From Mytilus galloprovincialis (lineage: Eukaryota > Mollusca > Bivalvia > Mytilida > Mytilidae), in contig NC_134846.1 of the NCBI RefSeq assembly GCF_965363235.1, positions 62,051,121 through 62,115,120 on the forward strand: a stretch of 64,000 nucleotides of DNA, read 5' to 3'. This document shows, in pieces, positions 1-10,600 of the stretch. Each line of letters opens with the position of its first letter. Position 1 is the first letter of the stretch. The notes beneath the pieces are model-generated. The model was not told the DNA's origin. It made no database searches and was given only the letters and a program-made list of their open reading frames with translations. Both the position numbers and the translations under genes were made by a program.

Positions 1-1174
1 TGTTCTGAAACAGTTTTTAAACCGTTTCAAATTAGGAACCTAAAAACCTTTTGAAGTGTTTCCTTTTTTCAAGGAGTAAGCTTCCTAAGGCTTGACGTTT
101 ATCAATAACCTACACTTCAGATACCTATAGAAGTCAGGAAGTCGGTCAATAACAAACCTAAGACTTAAAAGTTTGTCAGTTACCTACAAAAATTTGTAAG
201 GGTTCCGCGGAACACAGTGTCTCGCCTACTATTGCTGTTAATCGCAGACTCAACAAAAATGAGGAAAAAAATCATTTAAAATATTCCGCAATACTATCTT
301 TTGATTGTAAGAAGTTTCCGTCCAATTTTGGTAAAAATCCAGGATAGTTTAAGAAAGTTATTAAAATTTCAAAAACTTTAATCACAGAGTGAATATTTGT
401 GGACGATGCCAACAACAAAGAAGGAATGTAGGATCGCTATTTCTTGCTTTTTCGACTAAATTCAAAGGCTTACCAAATTGTACCCAAGGCTAGTGATTAC
501 CTCCAGCTTCCCCTACCACTATAACTAACCATGAATATAATACTTAAAAGTTTCATTAAATAACAAGTCAATATTATACTGTCCAATTGTCATAAATCTA
601 ATTCAAATCAGAATATGTTGATGCTTCAGTTTAATGACTACATCAATCTATTTTAATGAAATTATTTGCACTTTAAAACCTTTCACATAAAAAATCATCG
701 TTTGATATTTACAAATATATTTATTCATGTAAAAACACATAATCAATAAATAAAATAAACCTGGATATAATAAAACATGCTATCACATATATAGTGCTAC
801 TTCAATAAATAAATACATATACATGAAATCAATGCTCAAATAATGAATGTAAATGGCTGGTCATGTATGGACGGATTGGTTGAGATGAAAATATAGTTAT
901 CAAATGCGATTATAATATTTTACAATCTGAACATTCTATTTCTTATTTTTTCAACACCTATAGTTATCAAATAAAAATATAGAACAGAATTTAAAAAAAA
1001 AACAGGCTAAAACTTTAAACATCTAAAACAATGTTGAGAATGTTCTTCTTTTGAAACATCCTAGATAAGTCTCCATATTTTACCATACTCAACACTATCT
1101 ATTACTACGTTATGTAAGAGTAATTGAAGCATTCAATAGTCTTTCATGGGGTGCATAGAATACTTATTAAGATT
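1..1174. other. Gene-free left edge
   Basis: No exon or ORF of note is visible. The stretch at about 190-300 resembles a dispersed mussel repeat (it contains GGTTCCGCGGAACAC, a short palindrome). The rest is AT-rich, unannotated sequence downstream of the minus-strand UPF0193 gene. Confidence 0.4.
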
Positions 1175-1437
1175 TAACCCGAATAATTCAGTCCCTCCTC
1201 GTAATTGATCTCTCCTACTTGCGATGGCCTGAATTCCTAACACGATATAAACTCTTCACGAATCCTGGATTCTGATTGGTGCCCTGTGGAAGAGGTGACC
1301 AATCAGCAAATAGCCCAATCTTACCAAATTGTTAAATCCCGAGCTAATTCCAAATGATTGATTGAAGATTTTTCATTGTCAATGCATTCAGGCGTTAATG
1401 TAGTAAGCGGAATATAACAACTGAATTATTCGGGTTA
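1175..1437. mobile_element. 263-bp MITE with 18-bp TIRs and 9-bp target duplication
   Basis: The left end reads TAACCCGAATAATTCAGT and the right end is its exact reverse complement. The element is flanked by the direct repeat ATTAAGATT (1166-1174 and 1438-1446). No coding capacity is visible, so this is a non-autonomous DNA transposon. A 9-bp duplication would suit a Mutator-like source, but the boundary can slide by a base or two, giving 7 bp (TTAAGAT), so the superfamily is open. Confidence 0.8.
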
Positions 1438-1505
1438 ATTAAGATTGCACATTTTATAATTACATGTGGGATTTCTGAACATTTATGATGCTAAGCATAT
1501 ACTGT

Positions 1506-1511
1506 TTTATT
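1506..1511 (-). promoter_or_regulatory. Candidate polyadenylation signal of the UPF0193 gene
   Basis: AATAAA on the minus strand, about 190 nt past the stop codon at 1700-1702. The distance suits a short 3' UTR. The MITE at 1175-1437 lies just downstream. Other AATAAA hexamers occur in such AT-rich DNA, so this is only a candidate. Confidence 0.4.
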
Positions 1512-1699
1512 ACAAACATCATCAAAAATGTGATTAAGGTTAAGGTTTCTGTGCTCTGACAATGGACACATAATATCTATATGCGGAATGCAGTTTGGGA
1601 ATTGTTCATCTTTTTAATATATATTTATGAAAGACATGTTTTAAGGAGTTTGAACACACATTCTCCTTTGGTAGTGTCAGATGTTAATGTTCTATCATA

Positions 1700-4600
1700 T
1701 CATGATTTCTCTCTTCTTCTTTTGTCTTCTTCAATCATTCTTTCTAATTCTCTCGATCTTTTCTTATCAAGTAACTCCATTTCTCTTATCAACTACAAAA
1801 ATAAGATAATGATAAGGAATTAGAAATATGCTAAAACTGACTCCTTTTTTATGGCATATCCTTATATTTGAATACTTTTAGGATTTTCGTAACTGTTCCA
1901 AGTGAAAACTTTCTTTTAATTTAAAATTTCCTGAAAATTGTTTAAAAGTTTATGTGACACTGAATGATTGAATTTATTATACAAGTCTTTTAGTTAAATG
2001 TTTACTACAAACATGATCAATGAAAATGAGGTAACAGTCATTCTGATTCTAAAATGAGGTACCAGTCAATCTGATTCTAAAATGAGGTAACAGTCATTCT
2101 GATTCTAAAATGAGGTAACAGTCATTCTGATTCTAAAATGAGGTAACAGTCATTCTGATTCTAAAATGAGGTAACAGTCATTCTGATTCTAAAATGAGGT
2201 AACAGTCATTCTGATTCTAGAATGGAAAATACATTAATAGCTAATGCCTGGGCAGGATTTCAAGCAATTTAATAGAATTATTTCAACCTTTATGAAATTT
2301 CTGCATCATTTTATTAGTTAAGAGTTTTAAACATGAAAGACATAACAGACAGTTATCATTTTGGCAAGGACACCTTTTCTCATTGAACTGATCCTTCAAA
2401 ATTATGACTTATTTACCATAAATAGACACTCAGCATAGCCAATTTCTTTTTATAAATTTCATATACATGAATGACAGAATAATTTGTTCAGGAATGTCAA
2501 GGTCATTAATTTGTACACTTGATGCATAACCCATTCAATGTTTAAAACAAGAATGTGTCCAAAGCATATGGATGCCCCACTCGCACTATCATTTTCCATG
2601 TTCAATGGACCGTGAAATTGGGTAAAAATCTAATTTGGCATTAAAATTAGAAAGATCATATCATAAGGAACATGTGTACTAAGTTTGAAGTTGATTACCT
2701 TCAACTTCATCAAAAACCACCTTGACCAAAAACTTTTAACCTGAAACTTGCACTTTCATTTTCTATGTTCAGTGGACCGTGAAATTGGGGTCAAAAGTCT
2801 AAAAAAAACTTTGACCTGAAGCGGGACAAATGGATGAACGCACAGACCAGAAAACATAATGCCCCTCTAATATCATAGGTGGGAGATAAACAATAATTAA
2901 CCTTATTTTCTTTTTGTAATATATTGTCTACACAGATTTTAATGAACAATATCCATCTTTACCTGTGAACATTCAGTTTCTATAACAGTTCTGTATTTTG
3001 CTCCCTGTCCAAGGTCTTCCATTTCTCTAAGGAAACCTCTTCTTTCATCAATTTCTGCTTGCACTGAAACAGGTATATATTTTTATACATTAAAATGTTT
3101 GAAATTTTTAAATATATATTTTAAATATTCATTCAGAAATAGATCTTTATTGTAAAAAAGATGCAAATCTAAAAAAATGAAAAATATACCAGGATGGAAC
3201 TTAAAAACAATGTTTTGTCTGACCAAACTTGGACAAAATAGGATATTTAGAAGGCATTTAATCAGGAGTAAGTGTTCGTATCTTAAATGGCTCTGTAGAA
3301 AAAAGTGCATGAGGATACCCTTAGGAATATAAATATTTGTCATATATAGTTGTTTCAAGTCAATAACTCAAGAATGAAAAACTTCAAATTTTTCAAAATC
3401 AAAAGCCTGTCTAAATTCACCAAAAGCAGTTTAAAGTACTAAGTAGTAATTTGATCCAAAATTTATCTGACTGTCTAAATCCCCTACATTCCATACGTTG
3501 GAAAGAAATATATGAACTTTATTTTTAATCAAAAGAATGGTTTGTTATATATGTTCACAAATTCAAATAATTCAAGTTAAAAACAAAATGCAAATTTCAG
3601 TTAATGTACTTAGTGTTGACAGACGGGAGGACAATGGTAAGTAACATATTCAAAGTGCTTACAGTAAAAATGGTCCCTTTGCAAATTTCAATTTTTAATT
3701 AAGGATAATAGATAATAAAAGATATAGCAAAGCACCCATTTTTATAACTACGACACCAACATACCAAATATTTTCAGACACAAGAGATGGTGTAAATCAT
3801 GATGAAGACTTTGTTTACGCATTTACTCCTTTCAACTTGTTCAAGAGTTAAAAATAGTTTCATCTCTGCAAACCTATCAAGAGTTAAATGTTTTCATCTT
3901 CACAAATATGGAGATTATGTCTATATAGGTTCTCATTACTCTAAAAAGCTAAGTGTTTTAATTCTACAAACAGTTTGCACCTAAAACTTTTGAGGGTACT
4001 AGTCCACTGGACTAGTAATTATTTAAATTTACTAGTCCTGAATAATTTCCACTAGTCAGACACTGCAAGGGGGTTTGGGGGCATGCCCCCCTCCCCCAAA
4101 ATTTTTTTGAAATCTTAGATGCAAAATCCTGCATTTTGAGCATACCTGAAAGGGTTTAAGCTGGTTGAAAATATTTTTTTTTTAGCTAATTTTAAGGATT
4201 TTTCATTTGCAAAAAATGATTAAACAAGGAAAACTTCCGACACTATTTATTTTTAGTCATGTGTACTGTCCATAAATAATAATAAAAAAAATGTCAGAGT
4301 TTCCAAGTAATTTATAGTTTTTTTTATTCCTCATAGTCTTTTAATAATTGCTTCAGTTTTAACTAAGACGTCCCTTTAGCAAAATTGGTTTTGTTATTTT
4401 CTTTGCAGTACGTGCAAAACATTAAGAATTCAGTTCAATTAGTTTTATCGCCATATAAACTTTACAGTTTGTGACATATAACAACAAAAACAAATAAAGA
4501 CAATAACTAAGTAACTCAATATATATATTCTAATTCAGGTATTGAATATTAAAGGGTCCCCTATCCTCAGTTCCATTGACTTTTTTTATAAAGGATACTA

Positions 4601-7600
4601 GTTTATTCATTTGTGTTGGTGGGTTAAGTTAAAGTATATATATAACTTTGTTATTGTCAGTGAGATTAGCAAATGAATTATTTTCTCTGTTAATGCAATT
4701 AAAATATGTAAATCTAATATTTGAATTGTGAGAACAATTTATTAAGAAATGTTTCTCATCATCTAGTACTTTGCATTTTTTGCAAAGTCTCTCTTCACGA
4801 GGAATTTGAAAATGCATTCCTTTTTCAATTAATAATGAATTGTCACTGATTCTAAGTTTTGTAATTAATTTTCTAAATTCAAAGTTAGAGAGGTAAGGTT
4901 TGATCAAGAGATTTGGATCAAGTCCTTTATACAAATTTAATTTCCTTTATCATCAGTAGATCTCAACTTATCCATCAACAGATTGTTGTAGTATGAGTTT
5001 ATTTATTAAGGATGATGGTCATTCTTCCAATGGGGTTAAAACCCTCTGGTCCTGGTTACCTCGGATTTTTTTTTGTTCAGAGACATCATCATTTGATCTC
5101 TTTCTTTTTATAGCCTTTCCTGGCTTTGTATGTCGGTACATTGAAGCATTTTTATGTTTGATTACACATGGTATCCGGTCTTCTAATTATCAAAAAAATC
5201 GCAGTGTACCAAAACGATGTCATAATGACATAAATCTATTTTAATAACTTATTGGTTATGTGAAGTAAACTAAAACATTTTTATAACATTAAAGATATAT
5301 AATTAATTGAGGGAAAACTTGATAGTCTTTTCGTTTTAAAGACAATTGCCCTCATTATTAGAAAATTTAATGTGTCCGTGTTGGTCCACTTTCTACTGGT
5401 TATAAGATAGATCGAATTACGGGAACTATTACGACTGGTTTTCGTTTCTGTTTCACTTCCTCGGGATAAATGTACAATTATCGATCTCGATAGTTTAGAC
5501 TTCGCAACACATTGCTTTGACGACCTTTCCGGCATTACTTGTCAATTTGAACTTCAAATATGTTCAAATTTCAAATAACATAGAAATAGTCTGGTCGGGA
5601 TAGCGATAAATAAAATTTACTAGTCCGAGCTGAAAATTACTAGTCTGGGGCATCGGGCTAGTGGTTAACGTTGCAGACTGTACACATCAAATGTTAACAT
5701 ACATTCATCAAATCTGTCTACAGGAGGCTCCTGTATTTGAACTTGAAGCTTCTTCTTCTTTTTGTCTTTTGGATCTATGTCTTCACCAAATGCCATGATG
5801 TTAGCCAACCTTTGTTTATTCTTCTCATTGTCTCTACCCACTAAAAATAATAATTAAGTTACATTGCTACTTATATATTTACATGCAATAATACACAAAT
5901 CACAGAAAATGCTGATATCCTTCATTACTTTTTAGTCAAACATCCTATAAATTCAGAAATTAGTGAGTGCATCTATTTTTATGATGTTTGAAAAATGGAA
6001 AAAATTTGTCATTACATATTGCGATTTCAGGAAAATCTGCATAAAGTATTAAAAATAGATACCAGAGTCTGAGTGTGAGTTACTTTATTTGTAATACTCA
6101 TCCCATTACATTATTCCAATAAATAAAATTATCCCCATAATTTCTGAAATTATATTAAATTAATATAAAGTTCAGACATGTCACATTTACTGTAACAAAA
6201 AGTAAAATCACAAAAGTACTGAACTCAGAGGAAAATCAATTCGGAAAGTCCATGATCACATGGGAAAATCACAAATAACAAAACGCATCAAAAACGAATG
6301 AACAAGAACTGTCATATTCCTGACTTGGTACAGGCATTTTCAAATGTAGAAAATGGTGGGTTGAACCTGGTTTTATAGCTAGCTAAACCTCTATTACATT
6401 TTAAGATTTTTGTCTTATATTTTCACCTGAAACTAGAACATACTATATCAAATAAAATAACTTCCTATGGATTCATTATTATATGCTTGATACCTTTTTC
6501 CTGTGGTAAGCAACAATTCTAGGTTCAACAAAGTACAGATTTTGTTCAGGCTTGTATGCAGACTTTGGCAAAACCACAAAATCAAATATCAGCAAAAATA
6601 CAATAAAAAAATTGAATCCAACAAAAGTAAAATAATCCCCAGTACTTGAATTGCCTATTAGTCATGCTAGTATATAATTTGCAATGATGTTTTGAAAGGA
6701 GGTGTACATGTATATAATCCTATCATGATGTTATGAAACAATATATAAACTTACTAGAGTTGTGTGCTGGTGTATAATCAGTTTTTTCATAAGCACCACT
6801 AGCTTTTATCTGATCTTTAGTTCTAACAGTTGGCTTATAGTTCCTACAATTTAAATTTTACATGTGTTCAACAAATCTGAAACATAATACAAAGACAATA
6901 AACCAGAAAGTTTTGGTTGCACTTGGTCTACGCATCCAGAAAATAGCTGCCTATTGTATAACTCAAATACTTTTGTCCTCTCTCCTGATGTGTAAAGCTT
7001 TTATGTAATCACATACATGTACATGTACATGTCAGCATTAAGACTAGAAGAATCTGACACTTCAAGTTTTCTTTGTAGAAAAAAAAGAAAATGCCTACTT
7101 ACCTATCCCCCATCTCTAAATGCTCTACCTTTAAGTAGGGTTTGGGCAAACCAAGTATTTTAAAATGTGGCCTAAACAGTTTTTTTTTTATTATTATGGA
7201 CATGATGGAGGAAATGGTTAAAACCTTTAAGAAAATAAAAGAAAAATGTGTCTAGATTAAGGACACTAATGTACTGCTCAAGCTGTGCTATTTTCAAAGT
7301 TAAAAAGGGGCATAACTCTAGAACAATAAATGACTCATCAATATTTTGGGACATCTCCTATCATTTTAGATCTTTTTTATTACCAATAATGAAAAGTGAT
7401 ATAACTGAACAATACAAAGGAATCAATCTTAAAACACAAAATAACTAAACAGTCACAATGAGGTCACCCTTCAGACTATATCATTGGGTCAAAACCATAA
7501 ACAAGTGATATAAAAAAATCAGTATTTAATATCATTTCCATCCAGGCACCTAGTGTCTTTCTTTCCATTGCATTGATATAGAATATAAACACACACGTTT

Positions 7601-10600
7601 AAACTATTTTATAACAAACAGAATGTCATATATTACCTTGGATTGAGTACTTTACTTTGTTTCCTCGGTTTTACAACTTCTTTGTTCTTGTTTGTATGTG
7701 TTGGTGGGCACTGAAGGGGAAGTGTACCTCCACCTTAAATAAAACAATGTAATTGCTCAGTTGTCAAGCCTCTTTTTCAAGCTGTTGTGATTAAGATGTT
7801 AACATTATGTTATTCATACAAGAAAAAGAAATTGGATTAAATCATTAAAATGTAAATCAAAAGTACTTGTAGAAAAAAAAAATATGAATAAATTGATTGA
7901 CAAGACATTTTTTAGCTTTTCTCATCACTTGGCATCCGTTGTCGTTAACTTTTACAAAAATCTTTTCCTCTGAAACTACTGGGCCAAATTTAACCAAAAC
8001 TTAGCCACAATCATTATTAGGGTATCTAGTTTAAAAAGTGTGTGGTGACCCAGACAACCAACCAAGATGGCCGCCATGGCTAAAAATAGGGGCGCATTAC
8101 GTTTGCGCGCATTAGGGGATTAAAAAGTTTTACGTTTGCACACAGCTTTTGATTACATTTGACCGCATTTATCTTACAGGTAAACTCAGGTCAAAAAAGG
8201 AATATAATAAGATATAAATGATATCAAAATATAAATGACTATAATTTTCATATTAGATATGACTTAAAATCATTAAGTTTGAAAATATTTTTTAATTATA
8301 TATTGAACTCTAAGACAAAATATAAAGTGTTCCTAATAAATTCCGTCAGTAGTGATCTCTTTTAAATTCGTAAATAGTTTAAGTTAGTTTGAAAAGTTTG
8401 GTCAAGGCACGAAACGTTGATGTTTTTTTTTATAACAAATCGGGAAGAAAATTATTAGTATATGATGAATATAAAACTTTTCGTATTAATAGAATACATG
8501 TATAATGCAACCGATTTATCCTGCTTGAATCCCACTTCCACCTCCTCGTGGGTGAGTAGGTGACTTAGACTAACGGAAAGCTACTTTTACTTAAAAATAA
8601 TTGAACAAATTTATAAATAAATAAGTAATTATAACCTGAGCTTAGTGTTGGATAATCGGTTGAAATCACCAACCGATTATCTATTACAATCGGTTGACAG
8701 CAACCAACCGACTATCGGTAATAATCGCATCATAATACCTTGCAATTTTTTAAAATAAAATCATGTATTTAGTCTCATTGTACATGTCTAATGTGTATAT
8801 TCCATATCATTGCAGAGTTTATATATTCATATTTGATCTTTTGTTTCCTTTTCATATTTCATTTAGCAATTAAAACAATGAATTAATAAGAATCAAGATT
8901 CAGATTGAACATATTTTATCCCATAATTACAACATTAACTACCAACAGTGACACTTAACATTTCTAAATTTCAATGGTGTAACTCACATTACAATTTCAA
9001 TAAAATAGCTGTATAAACATTTGAATGCTTCTAATTAAGAAAAGATATATAAAGTTTTAAACTTTAAGAAATTTAAAATTAACAGAAAAAAATAAAACAA
9101 TGCATTTGCATTGAAATATATACAGTAAACAAAGGGGATTAAGCCAATGTCTGTAAATTCGCGTAGAATGTTTTTATTCACTTTTGTGATCATTATTTTT
9201 CTGTAAATTGTGTCATTCGGGAGTCTGAACTTATAATTGCAAGAATGCGGAATCATTACATAGTTGAACCGTATCCGATTTGTGATTTTTATATTTTTCA
9301 ACGGCGGACAAATTTCAGAAAATTTACAAAAATTAACGATGTCTGACAAGCAATTTGAAAAGGAATATGATGTTTTTGATGCTACAAATGGATGAAACAT
9401 TAATAAAAGGCAATTTGCAACACGTTCTAATGAAGCAAAGAAATTATTTTGTCTAAAATCAGAAGGATTTTATGTACGCTCTCAAGTAACAAGTACCGGT
9501 ATAATTTGAAAGAAAGTATTTCATACAAAGTTATTAATTTTAAATAACATTCCATCAATCTGTATATATTTATAGTCAATGCTTTTGTCACGTTTATAAA
9601 GAAGGAAATTGGTTATGTCTTTTAATTATAGGATGTTTGAGATTGTTATTGTCATCGACTGATATTTTTTGTTATTATTTGTTTGACTGCGCATATAAAA
9701 TGCAAACCGCAAACGGACTGGAAGTTGATAAGCTAAAGGTCCGGAAACTTAAACGACAATCGATTGAACAAAATCCCAATCGATTATCGACATCGCTAGG
9801 CTCAACCAACTGATTTCCGACTTATTCCGATCATCGGAACAACACTACCTGAGCTTACCTGAGTTTACCTGTCAAATAAATGCGCGCAAATGTAATGTTT
9901 TTTGCACGCAAAGGTAATGGTAATTTATGCAAACGTAACGCACCGAAAAATAGAACATAGGGGTAAAATGTAGATTTTGGCTTATAACTCTGAAACCAAA
10001 GCATATAAAGCAAATCTGAGACGGTGTTAAATTGTTTATTAAGTCAATATCTATCTGCCCTGAAATTTTCAGATGAATTATTTGGTTGTTGGGTTGCAGT
10101 AAAGTAAGATCTCCAAACACATCACCATCACCAAAACATAATTTTGTCATGAATCCATCTGTGTCCTTTGTTTAATATGCACATAGACCAAGGTGAGTGA
10201 CATAGGCTCTTAAATGTAAGAGCCTCTAGTTGAGATGTTGACAGACAAAATGAAATATGACAATCAGATTTTATATGAAACAACTATCTACTTGACTTAA
10301 AAATAATGTGAACTTAATGACTTTTACTTCTTCTAAATGGTGTCATCTTAAAATCTATGCATGTTGCAAATGGAGATTTTACGATTATAAGTAAGAAGGG
10401 TATAAAATGAAAAATTTGTAAAGAATTCTGCTGTGTAAATGTCTAATGTTATCTGCCAAAAACTTAGTCTATATCTAGCTAATTTTCAGTTTAATAAATA
10501 TAAAATTTAGAAATTGGTATTCATTTGTAATACACCGATCTATTGAGTTCAGCCAATTTCACAGTTTGTTCTTATGTTGTGCTGATACACGACTGTCCTA

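Larger units (their letters stand above)
7914..10216. repeat. Mollusc dispersed repeat, interrupted by a nested transposon
   Basis: The left part (AGCTTTTCTCATCACTTGGC, then AAGATGGCCGCCATGG) and right part (AATAGAACATAGGGG, then TCTTAAATGTAAGAGCCTCT) match the continuous copy at 19986-21377. In that copy, ATGGCCGCCGTTACT runs straight into AAAATAGAACATAGGGG. Here a 1.86-kb element (8090-9945) splits them. The host repeat is 5'-truncated relative to the 20-kb copy. Confidence 0.75.

Noticed and set aside
2023-2218. CRISPR-like array
   Set aside because: The 28-bp units are directly adjacent with no spacers, in an animal intron; it is a plain tandem repeat.
9035-9400. 121-residue minus-strand frame as the inner element's transposase
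   Set aside because: No transposase motif was seen, and a plus-strand frame over the same region is equally plausible; the element looks non-autonomous.
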